DNA of 64,000 nt, from the NCBI GenBank assembly GCA_034432755.1, contig DAOUBQ010000046.1:43580-107579 (forward strand), given 5' to 3'. This document shows positions 54,285 to 61,856 of this stretch, in pieces. Numbering within the stretch: position 1 is the first letter of the stretch; each line of letters starts with the position of its first letter. The notes under the pieces are model-generated. The model was not told the origin of the DNA. It ran no database searches and saw only the letters and a program-made list of their open reading frames with translations. Made by a program: the position numbers and the translations under genes. The DNA comes from UBA5195 sp034432755. Its GTDB lineage: Bacteria; Chloroflexota; Anaerolineae; Anaerolineales; Villigracilaceae.

Positions 54285-54458
54285 AGCGACTCCGGTCATC
54301 AGAATTGCCGGGTTTTGTTCCAGCAACGGTAAGTATAACTGGTCTGTTCAGTTTTTGCGCTTGCTGATAGTGCAGATGGATGCGCAGTGAATCAGCCTTG
54401 AGCGCAGAGGCGGGCTGGTTAAGCACAAGTTTGAAGGCCGGTTGATTAATTTGCGCAG

Positions 54459-54497
54459 AAAAAAACGCAAAACCGCCGAGAGCCTTGCCCCGGCGGT
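54459..54497 (-). terminator. Terminator after the HhH protein gene (minus strand)
   Basis: On the minus strand ACCGCCG / CGGCGGT (arms 54491-54497 and 54472-54478) followed by TTTTGCGTTTTTTT. It lies 25 nt after the stop at 54522. Confidence 0.8.
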
Positions 54498-54521
54498 GCA
54501 GATTCTTGGTGAAATGACCGC

Positions 54522-55001
54522 TTAGCCCGCCTTGCGCCCGCCCTTGAGCGAGGCTTGCAGCCTTTGCAGCCCTTCGGTATCGCCCTGGGCCGCCAGCGCG
54601 GCCTGTTCTACCCAACCGGCGGGTTCCATGTAGTTGTACCCGGCGCCATCCAGCGTTTGGCGCAGTTTTGTCAGGTCGGCCTCGGCCAGTTGTTGGAAGG
54701 AGGTGATTCCAATGCTTTCAAGCAATTTGGCCACCTTCGGCCCGATGCCTTCGAGGGTGGTCAGGTCATCGGGTTGATTTGCGGCTGGGGCTGGTTCAGT
54801 GTGGGTGTGTTCCTCTTCATGCACCGGATGTTCATGACTGTGTTCTTCATGAATCGGTTCTGGCTCTTGTTTGAGCCAGCCATTCTTTGAAACCCACCAG
54901 CCCAGCAAAACCATCACGAAGAAAACGGCCAGGGCCACCCATGCCGCCCAGCCCATTCCGTTTTGGCCCGCGCCTTCTGCAAAAAGTGCGATTGAATACA
55001 T
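54522..55001 (-). CDS. Membrane-anchored His-rich protein with helix-hairpin-helix domain
   Basis: A 159-residue protein. One membrane helix (about 18-39), then a His/Glu-rich stretch (EPIHEEHSHEHPVHEEEHTHTE, about 48-70) and a C-terminal helix-hairpin-helix module (DDLTTLEGIGPKVAKLLESIGITSFQQLAEADLTKLRQTL, about 78-120) of the DUF4332/HhH5 type seen in many envelope-associated or ribosomal-protein-L21-fused proteins. The His cluster could bind zinc, copper or nickel. AAGGAGG lies 5 nt before the ATG. Function unknown. Confidence 0.8.
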   Translation of the reverse strand: MYSIALFAEGAGQNGMGWAAWVALAVFFVMVLLGWWVSKNGWLKQEPEPIHEEHSHEHPVHEEEHTHTEPAPAANQPDDLTTLEGIGPKVAKLLESIGITSFQQLAEADLTKLRQTLDGAGYNYMEPAGWVEQAALAAQGDTEGLQRLQASLKGGRKAG

Positions 55002-55069
55002 ACTTGCCTCCTTTTTGGGATGATATTGGTATTGTATCCCAAGATTGTTTTTTCGCGCTACTTCTATGG

Positions 55070-55075
55070 TATATT
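55070..55075 (+). promoter_or_regulatory. -10 box of the YbaK gene, probable leaderless start
   Basis: TATATT ends 7 nt before the ATG at 55083, and no ribosome site is present, so the message may begin at the start codon. Confidence 0.4.
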
Positions 55076-55082
55076 CGCCGCC

Positions 55083-55589
55083 ATGAGCGACCTGCCACCT
55101 GTTTCCAAAACGTTGAACGCTCTTGGGCTGCCGCATCGCGTCTTTCGGCATTCTGGGCAAGTGATTTCGCTAGAGCAAGCCGCCCGTGAGCGCGGGCAGA
55201 TTGCCGGTCAGGTCGTGCGCAGTATCCTTTTTCGATTGGGCGAAGGCAAGTTCGTCATGGTTCTGGCAGCGGGGCAGAGACAGGTCTCCTGGCCGGCCCT
55301 GCGGGAGTATCTGGGACAATCGCGGCTGACGCTGGCGACAGAAGCGGAAGTTTTGGCTGTCACTGGCTACCGCATCGGGACGGTGTCTCCGCTGGGGCTT
55401 CCATCGCCCTTGCGCATTCTGGCCGATGAAAATGTCTTTCAACAGGATGAAATCTCGCTTGGCTCCGGTGAGAGGAATGTGGCGATTATCATGAAATCTG
55501 CCGACCTGCGCCGGGCGTTGAATGGGTTGGAAGTAGGGAAATTTGTTCAGGAGCGTTCGGCTTCGAGCAGGGCTTTGACTTCGGAATAG
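55083..55589 (+). CDS. YbaK/aminoacyl-tRNA deacylase family protein
   Basis: A 168-residue protein of the INS/YbaK superfamily, which hydrolyses mischarged tRNAs such as Cys-tRNA(Pro). Seen: SKTLNALGLPHRVFRHSGQVISLEQAARERG, VVRSILFR, MVLAAGQRQVSWPALREYLGQSRLTLATEAEVLAVTGYRIGTVSPLGLPSPLRILADENVF. The catalytic Lys common in this family (VxKTLxF) is Ser/Arg here (VRSILFR), so activity may differ. The 3' end overlaps the converging ptsI gene by 43 nt. A longer start at 55020 adds unrelated residues. Confidence 0.8.
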   Translation: MSDLPPVSKTLNALGLPHRVFRHSGQVISLEQAARERGQIAGQVVRSILFRLGEGKFVMVLAAGQRQVSWPALREYLGQSRLTLATEAEVLAVTGYRIGTVSPLGLPSPLRILADENVFQQDEISLGSGERNVAIIMKSADLRRALNGLEVGKFVQERSASSRALTSE

Positions 55590-57256
55590 TCAGCCATTTC
55601 TAAGGCTTGTGCGGCCAATTGCATACAGGCTTGGGTGTTGCAGGTGCGTATGACGGCCTTTGCGTGAGGAATAAGTGCCGGGGCCATGCTGAATTCGTCT
55701 AACCCCATGCCAAGTAAAAGAGGAATGGCACGCTCATCTCCGGCCATTTCGCCACACATACCAATCCATATTCCTGCTTTGTGGCCTTCTTTGATGACCT
55801 GGGCGATAAGCCGCAAGATAGCCGGGTCGAGCGCATGGGCAAGGTGTGCCAGGCGCTTGTTGGTGCGTTCTGCGGCCAGGGTATATTGAGTCAGGTCATT
55901 GGTTCCAATGCTGAAGAAATCGACCACCTTGGCCAGCTGGTCGGCCATGATGGCGGCAGATGGCACTTCAATCATGATTCCGATTTGAATATGTTCTCCG
56001 ATGGGTATGTGAGCGCGTTTGAGCTCAGAGCGGGCTTCTTCGAGCAGCGCGCGTGCCTGTTTCACTTCGCGCATTGTGGCAATCATGGGGAACATGATGC
56101 GGATGTCATGCCCAACAGCAGCGCGTAAGATGGCGCGCATCTGGGTTTTGAAAAAGTCAGGGTTGTCGAGGCACATCCGTATGGCACGCCAACCTAAGAA
56201 GGGGTTTTCTTCCTGCCCTAAGTTGATGTAGGGCAGTTCTTTGTCGCCCCCCACGTCGAGGGTGCGAATGACAACGGGTTTATTGCCCATGATTTCAAAG
56301 ATGGCCCGGTAGGCCTGAAATTGTTCTTCTTCATCTGGTTCGGTTTGACGTTCAAGGTAGAGAAATTCTGTTCTGAGCAGGCCAATGCCTTCGGCGCCAA
56401 GGGCAACGGCTGTTCGGGCGTCATCGAGATTGCCAACGTTGGCGGCCACTTCTACTTTTTTCCCGTCTTGGGTGATAGCCGGTTGATGGGCCAGGGCGCG
56501 TTCTTGCCCAGCGCGGTCTTTTGCTGCTGCTTGGGTCTGCTTAAATTGGGACAATACTTCTGACGCTGGTTGGAGGATGACCTGTCCTTGATTGGCGTTA
56601 AGTATGAGTATTTCCCCTTCGCGGGCAGAGAAGATTTCTGCTCCAGCGCCAACCACGGCGGGGATGCCCAGTGATTTTGCCAGAATGGCTGTGTGCGAGG
56701 TTGGGCCCCCTTCGGCGGTGCAAAAGCCAAGCAGGCGGGTTTTATCGAGCGAGACGGTGTCGGAGGGGGTCAGGTCTGTGGCAACGAGGATGGATGCTTG
56801 TTGCAGGGTCACTTTGAGTTGTGGCTTGCCCAGTAAAATCCGCAAGCATCGGCGGGTAATATCGCGTATATCGGCAGCGCGCGCGCGGAAGTATTCATCG
56901 TCCAGGGCTTCCAGTTGCAGGGCATATTGTTCGGCGCTTTCGGTGAGGGCACTTTCTGCGTTTTTGCCATCATGCAAAATTGCGTTTTGAATGGCTGTTT
57001 GTAGGTCTGGGTCTTGCAACATTTGCAAATGGGCTTCAAAAATCGCCGATTGTTCGCTGGCGAGTTCATTTTGGGCGTGGGCGTAGATTTCTTGCAATTG
57101 CGATTGCGCTGTTTGCAGGGCGTGGGTCATGCGTTGCCATTCAGCCTGTCGGTCCTTGACCAGGGAGGTTGAAAAATGCAGGTCTTCTGGCTCGAAGCGA
57201 TAGGCTGGCCCAATGGCAATTCCGGGAGAGGCGCCAATGCCCTGAATGGTTTTCAT
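55547..57256 (-). CDS. ptsI: PTS Enzyme I (phosphoenolpyruvate-protein phosphotransferase)
   Basis: Takes phosphate from PEP and passes it to HPr. The 569-residue protein has the phospho-His in GGPTSHTAILAKS (H188), the HPr-binding helical domain, and the PEP-binding barrel with LLRTEFLYL, VVIRTLDVGGDKELPY, NPFLGWRAIRMCL, GIMIEVPSAA, SIGTNDLTQYTLAAERTN and the catalytic Cys in GMCGEMAGD. Length is standard. I start at the ATG at 57254-57256, 4 nt after the ptsH stop; a TTG seven codons earlier is also possible. Last gene of the operon. Confidence 0.96.
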   Translation of the reverse strand: MKTIQGIGASPGIAIGPAYRFEPEDLHFSTSLVKDRQAEWQRMTHALQTAQSQLQEIYAHAQNELASEQSAIFEAHLQMLQDPDLQTAIQNAILHDGKNAESALTESAEQYALQLEALDDEYFRARAADIRDITRRCLRILLGKPQLKVTLQQASILVATDLTPSDTVSLDKTRLLGFCTAEGGPTSHTAILAKSLGIPAVVGAGAEIFSAREGEILILNANQGQVILQPASEVLSQFKQTQAAAKDRAGQERALAHQPAITQDGKKVEVAANVGNLDDARTAVALGAEGIGLLRTEFLYLERQTEPDEEEQFQAYRAIFEIMGNKPVVIRTLDVGGDKELPYINLGQEENPFLGWRAIRMCLDNPDFFKTQMRAILRAAVGHDIRIMFPMIATMREVKQARALLEEARSELKRAHIPIGEHIQIGIMIEVPSAAIMADQLAKVVDFFSIGTNDLTQYTLAAERTNKRLAHLAHALDPAILRLIAQVIKEGHKAGIWIGMCGEMAGDERAIPLLLGMGLDEFSMAPALIPHAKAVIRTCNTQACMQLAAQALEMADYSEVKALLEAERS

Positions 57257-57260
57257 AGGA

Positions 57261-57530
57261 TTATTCAGGTTCTCCAAAATTGAGGTTGATTAATGTTTGC
57301 AAGGCTTGCAAGGCGGCGCTTGCGTCTGGGCCGTTGGCCTGCAGGGTGATTTGTGCTCCTTGTGTAACGCCTAAAGCCAGTACGCTGAGAATGCTTTTGG
57401 CGTTTGCTCGTTTTTCGCCATAAGCGATGCTGATGTCGGATTGAAATTGGGTCGCCTCACGCACAAAGAGACTGGCTGGACGGGCATGTAACCCAACTTT
57501 GTTTTGAATGGTGAGAGTCAGTTCAGGCAT
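57261..57530 (-). CDS. ptsH: PTS phosphocarrier protein HPr
   Basis: An 89-residue phosphocarrier with His15 in the GLHARPAS motif and Ser46 in ANAKSILSVLALG, the site of HPr kinase in organisms that have it. The C-terminal LINLNFGEPE is typical. No hprK is in the window. It precedes ptsI by 4 nt and follows the unrecognised gene by 155 nt, with a stem-loop in that gap. Confidence 0.95.
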   Translation of the reverse strand: MPELTLTIQNKVGLHARPASLFVREATQFQSDISIAYGEKRANAKSILSVLALGVTQGAQITLQANGPDASAALQALQTLINLNFGEPE

Positions 57531-57618
57531 AGGACAGACGGTATGTTGCTGTGAATATGGTTTTGTTGCATGCGAAAAACAGGTTGTGCATGAGCGTATC
57601 TTGATTTTTACGTAAAAG

Positions 57619-57645
57619 TGGCACGAGATTATTTTTGTCGTGCCA
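57619..57645 (-). terminator. Stem-loop between the unrecognised gene and ptsH
   Basis: 8-bp stem TGGCACGA / TCGTGCCA with an 11-nt T/A-rich loop, followed on the minus strand by CTTTTACG. Weak terminator or processing site 40 nt after the gene at 57686. Confidence 0.55.
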
Positions 57646-57685
57646 ATGTACCAGGTTGGTTATATGACCTTGGGCGTTGGACTTC

Positions 57686-58123
57686 TTACAGTCTTTTTTT
57701 GTCTGGCTTGCCTTTGGTTTGTTTTTCTTGCGTCACTTGTGGTTGGGTGATTGCCTCGGCTATGGTTTCAGGCCCAAAGAACTTTTTGAGGGTGGCTTCT
57801 GTGTTGGCATATAGGCGAATGCTGTTAGGGGGTGAAATTACTGGAAAACGAGTATTGCACAGCGCTTTTTGCCAGGGTAAAGAGATATGAGAGAGAAAGC
57901 GGGTCATTTGCTGTTTGTTTTTTCCCTTTAACTGCCTGGCGTGTTGTGTTTCAAGATGAGTAAGAAAAAATAGCAGCGTTTTTTTGAAGTTGCACCGCGC
58001 CAGGGCAACCAGAAGGGCATAGGTTAAGATCAGGCCGTTAATCCACAGGGCGTTTGCAATGTACTGGTCTAATAACCAGTTGCCCCATGAACCAATCATT
58101 GAGCGTAAGATGGCATTAATCAT
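57686..58123 (-). CDS. Unrecognised membrane-anchored protein inside the PTS operon
   Basis: A 145-residue protein I do not recognise. It has an N-terminal hydrophobic segment (about 17-42: LLDQYIANALWINGLILTYALLVALA), a second hydrophobic patch near 48-56 and a basic, Gln/Lys/Pro-rich C-terminal tail (TQPQVTQEKQTKGKPDKKRL). The body has NTRFPVISPPNSIRLYANTEATLKKFF. It lies between gatC and ptsH, so it may be an accessory of the transporter or the complex. Its initiation region follows a strong stem-loop. No Cys motif or enzyme signature was seen. Confidence 0.75.
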   Translation of the reverse strand: MINAILRSMIGSWGNWLLDQYIANALWINGLILTYALLVALARCNFKKTLLFFLTHLETQHARQLKGKNKQQMTRFLSHISLPWQKALCNTRFPVISPPNSIRLYANTEATLKKFFGPETIAEAITQPQVTQEKQTKGKPDKKRL

Positions 58124-58137
58124 CGCTGTCTATGAAT

Positions 58138-58179
58138 ACGCCGGGGCAGTGCATAGAAGTGCTTTGTCTGCCCCGGCGT
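58138..58179 (-). terminator. Stem-loop between gatC and the unrecognised gene
   Basis: Perfect 12-bp stem ACGCCGGGGCAG (58138-58149) with CTGCCCCGGCGT (58168-58179), no T-run. A likely RNA processing or stabilising element in the polycistronic message. Confidence 0.65.
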
Positions 58180-58210
58180 AAATCAGGAGAAAAAGATGGC
58201 GCAATCTGAG

Positions 58211-59602
58211 TTATTTTCCAGCCGGAGCGCCGGCAGCCACTTCCCAGGCATGAGAGTTCTTGAGGTAGAAGAACATGGCGATGGCTAAAATTGCAACCAG
58301 CGCAATCAGGCCGCCCACGTTGAGCCATTCGGTTAACTTGGTGAACAAGAAACCCGGCCACAAAAAGCCATCTGCGATGCTGGTAATGCGCACGGCATTT
58401 TCAGGAATTGCAAAGTTGGCACTGCGGGCGGTGGCAGTAAAGAAATCGGCCAGCCCTGTGGCAATGTAAAAGCCTACGGCTAACTCCAGCGTGCCTGCAA
58501 TCACCATGCGAACGATGTTGCCACGCATGAGAGGAGCAAAGAGGGCCACCACAAAGGGAATCACTGCCAGGTCGGCAAACAAGATGACACGGTTGCCTGG
58601 TAAGATGATGGAGAGCAGGATGGCGATGGGAACCAGGATGAGCGAGGAGGAGATGGCCGCTGGGTGTCCAACCAGGATGGCGGAATCGAGACCGATGTAG
58701 ATTTCACGCCCTGCAGCGCGTTTTTGCATGAACTCACGTGCGGCTTCTGAAACTGGAATGAGACCTTCCATCAAGATTTGGACCATGCGCGGTAAGAGCA
58801 ACATAACGGCTGCCAGGTTCATGCCGGTTTGCAGCACTTTAGTGATGAAGGTGGTTCTATCGTCAATGTTGTAAAAGGCCAGTAGGCCAAGCACGATTCC
58901 GATGACAAGCCCCAAAATGACCGGTTCGCCCATCACCCCCCAATTTTTGCGGATGGTTTCGGGGTCGGCTTCAACATCTTTGAGACCAGGGATACGGTCT
59001 ACAATCCAGTTGGTGACGATTGCAAACGGGACACCTGGAGTAGAGGTAAGATGCGGAATGGAAATGCCCGGCGTGCCGTAAAACGATTGTACTGCTTTGG
59101 CGGTCCAGTCACCCAAGAAGAGCGCCAGGGCGGCAGCAATGGCTGCGGCAATCAGCCCATAGAGCAGGTTGTTTGTGGCTGATAATACCAGTGACCCCAA
59201 GAAGGCAAAGTGCCAGTAATTCCAAACGTCAATGTTGATGGTTTTGGTCAGGCGAAGTGCCAGCAAGATGATGTTGACCAGGATGGCAATGGGAATGACC
59301 CACAAACCCACTGGGCTGCCGAATGCAATCGCGGCGGCTGAGGGCCAGCCCATATCCATGACATCGCGTTGAATCCCAAGATTGGTGACGATTGCCTGTC
59401 CAACGTCGGTCAAATTGCCCCACATCAGGCCAATGACCAGGTTGATGCCAATGAAGGCAATACCGATGGTTACCGCTGCGCGAAAGGCCCGCCCCGGTTT
59501 GGCACCCATCACTGCTGCAATGATGAAAATAATGATGGGTAGCAATACGGTTGCGCCAAGCGCATCAATAATCGCTTTTAGACCCGAAAGAAAACCTTCC
59601 AT
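58211..59602 (-). CDS. gatC: PTS IIC permease, galactitol (GatC) family
   Basis: A 463-residue membrane permease with about 11 hydrophobic segments. Family features: MEGFLSGLKAIIDALGATVLLPIIIFIIAAVMGAKPGRAFRAAVTIGIAFIGINLVIGLMWG at the N-terminus and the GDWTAKAVQSFYGTPGISIPHLTSTPGVPFA loop. GatC-type permeases carry galactitol and some other polyols or sugars; the substrate cannot be assigned here. It lies after the IIB gene (69-nt gap) in the operon. The last helix ends HAWEVAAGAPAGK. Confidence 0.93.
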   Translation of the reverse strand: MEGFLSGLKAIIDALGATVLLPIIIFIIAAVMGAKPGRAFRAAVTIGIAFIGINLVIGLMWGNLTDVGQAIVTNLGIQRDVMDMGWPSAAAIAFGSPVGLWVIPIAILVNIILLALRLTKTINIDVWNYWHFAFLGSLVLSATNNLLYGLIAAAIAAALALFLGDWTAKAVQSFYGTPGISIPHLTSTPGVPFAIVTNWIVDRIPGLKDVEADPETIRKNWGVMGEPVILGLVIGIVLGLLAFYNIDDRTTFITKVLQTGMNLAAVMLLLPRMVQILMEGLIPVSEAAREFMQKRAAGREIYIGLDSAILVGHPAAISSSLILVPIAILLSIILPGNRVILFADLAVIPFVVALFAPLMRGNIVRMVIAGTLELAVGFYIATGLADFFTATARSANFAIPENAVRITSIADGFLWPGFLFTKLTEWLNVGGLIALVAILAIAMFFYLKNSHAWEVAAGAPAGK

Positions 59603-59671
59603 ACTGTGTCACTCCTTTTTTTGAAGGTGATAAGTTGCATGAAAGTAACCAAATTAAGTCGGGACGAGGGG

Positions 59672-59962
59672 TTATTTTTGGCTAAGCGCTTTGACAATTT
59701 GATCAATAACGGCCTCCTTTCCAATGCCTGTCAGAAAAGCAAGCGTTTGAATGACCGGTACGCCTAAATTGGTAGGGACGGGAGTGGTTGTGACCACCAG
59801 ATCCATCCCTTGTACCAAACTGGGGACTTCGCTTGCCTTGCATTGACGGGTGATGACTTCGATGCCGCGTTCGTGCATTGCGTCTTCGATTGCTTTGGCT
59901 ACGACGGTTGATGTGGCAATGGCTGTCCCGCAGGCGACTAAAATTCGTTTGGGTTGTGGCAT
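59672..59962 (-). CDS. gatB: PTS IIB component, galactitol (GatB) type
   Basis: A 96-residue IIB protein with the phospho-Cys C11 in VACGTAIATSTVVAKAIEDAM, the P-loop pattern of the lactose/galactitol IIB fold. Length fits. It takes phosphate from IIA and gives it to the sugar passing through IIC. It lies 81 nt after gatA; a terminator-like stem-loop fills that gap. Confidence 0.93.
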   Translation of the reverse strand: MPQPKRILVACGTAIATSTVVAKAIEDAMHERGIEVITRQCKASEVPSLVQGMDLVVTTTPVPTNLGVPVIQTLAFLTGIGKEAVIDQIVKALSQK

Positions 59963-60001
59963 CGTGTTTTCTCCTGAGGAAGAGTTGCTTGCAGGTCTGC
60001 G

Positions 60002-60042
60002 CTAAAAACAAAACGCAACCTGGCTCTCATGAGCCTGGATGC
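60002..60042 (-). terminator. Terminator-like stem-loop between gatA and gatB
   Basis: Minus strand: CGCATCCAGGCTC, loop ATGA, GAGCCAGGTTGCG (two mismatches) followed by TTTTGTTTTTAG. It looks like an intrinsic terminator and may lower expression of the downstream IIB-IIC genes relative to E1-E2-IIA. Confidence 0.7.
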
Positions 60043-60043
60043 G

Positions 60044-60511
60044 TCAGGCATTTCGTAAGGCTTCGCGTACCTGGAACAGGTTGCGAGACTTCATGAGATG
60101 TTCAACCAGTTCAGATTTTTGTAAAACTTGCGAAACTTGCTGCAACATTTCAAGCTGTGACTTGGGCTGGTCGAGCGCCAGCAGAAAGACAAGTTGTACC
60201 GGCACTTCATTATCGGGAATGACCATGTTCCGAAACGTTACCGGATGGGAGAGGGTGGCCATGGCAATGCCGGGTTTAATCACATGATCAACATCTGTAT
60301 GAGGGATGGCTGCATTGTATTTTCCATTCAGGGGCAAACCGGTTGGCTGGCTATGTTCTCGTTTTAATACGCCTTCTACAAACGAACTGCGCACATAGCC
60401 TGCATACATCAATTTGCCTGCCAGGTTACGAATCACCTCTTCTGAATTTTCGGCATCCATGCCAAAGATGAGCGCTTCTGGAACAAGATAGGCTTGCAGG
60501 GTTATTGCCAT
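60044..60511 (-). CDS. gatA: PTS IIA component, galactitol/fructose-like (EIIA-2 domain)
   Basis: A 155-residue EIIA-2 domain protein with the phospho-His H71 in NAAIPHTDVDHV, the NLAGKLMYAGYV and SSFVEGVLKREH helix, and the LVFLLALDQPKSQLEMLQQVSQVLQ segment. It accepts phosphate from HPr. The ATG at 60509-60511 overlaps the E2 gene end by 10 nt, so IIA translation is coupled to E2. A PtsN-like regulatory role is also possible for EIIA-2 proteins, but the adjacent IIB and IIC favour transport. Confidence 0.93.
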   Translation of the reverse strand: MAITLQAYLVPEALIFGMDAENSEEVIRNLAGKLMYAGYVRSSFVEGVLKREHSQPTGLPLNGKYNAAIPHTDVDHVIKPGIAMATLSHPVTFRNMVIPDNEVPVQLVFLLALDQPKSQLEMLQQVSQVLQKSELVEHLMKSRNLFQVREALRNA

Positions 60512-61854
60512 AAGAGCATCTCCGATGGGGTTTCCAGTGCTTTGCGAACATCTGCCATGAAACATGCTGCTATTGCGCCATCTACAGCCCGATGGTCGGC
60601 GGAAAGACGGATATTTACTGTGGAATGTAACACCGGCTGGTTAAATTCGTTAGCAAGAAACGTCTTTTTGAGCGCGCTTATTGCCAAAATTGCAACTTGT
60701 GGTGGGTTAATTATAGCCGTAAAACGGTCAATTCCAAACATTCCAAGATTGGAAATTGTGAATGTTGCCGATTGCATATCAGAAAGGCGCAGTTGATTGT
60801 TGCGGGCGCGGGCAGAGAGGTCATTAATTTCTTCAGCAATCTGCAAAATTCCTTTGCGGTCGGGGTGATGCAACACCGGCACAATCAGCCCGTCTTCCAG
60901 GGCAACGGCCATGCCCAAATGAACTTCTTTCCATTCTCGCAGTATATCGCTTTCCAGGTGAGCGTTGAGGCGCGGGTTGCGTCGCAATGCCCACCCAACT
61001 GCCTTGAAGAAAATAGCGGTGAGCGATATTTTGCGCTCGCCGGCACGCGCTTGAGCGGTTTGCAATAAAGCTAGGCTGGCTTCCATGTCGGCGTCAATTT
61101 CCAGGTGAATGGTGGGGATGTGCTGCCAGGCATGTAGCATATTGGCGGCAATCGTCTTTCTCATGCCTTGCAGTGAAATTTCGCGGAAGGCGCTGGCGGG
61201 GGATGGCGCTTCTGCGGCTGGTTGAGGGGCTGGTGGAGCGGAGGTTATTGGGGCAGGTTGGGCGGCCCGACGGATGTCTGCTGCCTGGATTCTGCCGCGC
61301 GGCCCGCTGCCAGAGAGCTCAGACAGGTTAACACCCAGGCTTCGCGCTAGCCGACGGGCAGCAGGCGTGGCGCGTGGCTTGCGGTTCTGTTGTTGTAGAT
61401 GGGCGTAGCGTTCCACATCGGCACGGGTGATTCGGCCTGCCGGGCCGGTTCCTGAGATGTTATTCAGGTTTAGGCCCAGGTCGGCTGCCAGGCGGGCGGC
61501 AACTGGCGTGGATTGAAGATGCGGCGCGGCGGTGATTGGGGCGGGTGTTGTGAGGAGGGGGCTATCGGCTGGTTGAGCGTTTGTTGCGCGGGGGGATGAG
61601 TCAGTGGGGAGTGATTCTCCTGGCTGCAGGATATATGCAATGACTTCTGTCACCCGTACAATGGCTCCTTGTGGATGCCGAATGCCATCTACAATCCCTG
61701 TTTCGGGGGCTTCCACCTCCATGCTCACCTTGTCGGTAGAGACAACGGCCAGCGGGTCGCCTTGTTCGACGCGCTCGCCGTTTTTAACTTTCCACTCTAA
61801 AATTTCGCTTTCCTCTTGGGTGAAGCCGAATTTGGGCATAATAACGGCTTTCAT
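60502..61854 (-). CDS. 2-oxoacid dehydrogenase E2 (dihydrolipoamide acyltransferase) with two subunit-binding domains
   Basis: A 450-residue E2. Residues 1-78 form a lipoyl domain with K42 in DKVSMEVEAP. Then two peripheral subunit-binding domains in tandem: about 116-150 (STPVAARLAADLG...GTGPAGRITRADVERY) and about 163-197 (ATPAARRLARSLG...GSGPRGRIQAADIRRA). The C-terminal catalytic domain (about 225-450) has the DHRAVDGA catalytic His motif. Two such domains are unusual; one is typical. It sits between the E1beta and PTS IIA genes. Likely acetyl transfer to CoA (pyruvate), but acetoin or branched-chain substrates are possible. Confidence 0.93.
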   Translation of the reverse strand: MKAVIMPKFGFTQEESEILEWKVKNGERVEQGDPLAVVSTDKVSMEVEAPETGIVDGIRHPQGAIVRVTEVIAYILQPGESLPTDSSPRATNAQPADSPLLTTPAPITAAPHLQSTPVAARLAADLGLNLNNISGTGPAGRITRADVERYAHLQQQNRKPRATPAARRLARSLGVNLSELSGSGPRGRIQAADIRRAAQPAPITSAPPAPQPAAEAPSPASAFREISLQGMRKTIAANMLHAWQHIPTIHLEIDADMEASLALLQTAQARAGERKISLTAIFFKAVGWALRRNPRLNAHLESDILREWKEVHLGMAVALEDGLIVPVLHHPDRKGILQIAEEINDLSARARNNQLRLSDMQSATFTISNLGMFGIDRFTAIINPPQVAILAISALKKTFLANEFNQPVLHSTVNIRLSADHRAVDGAIAACFMADVRKALETPSEMLLWQ

Positions 61855-61856
61855 GG

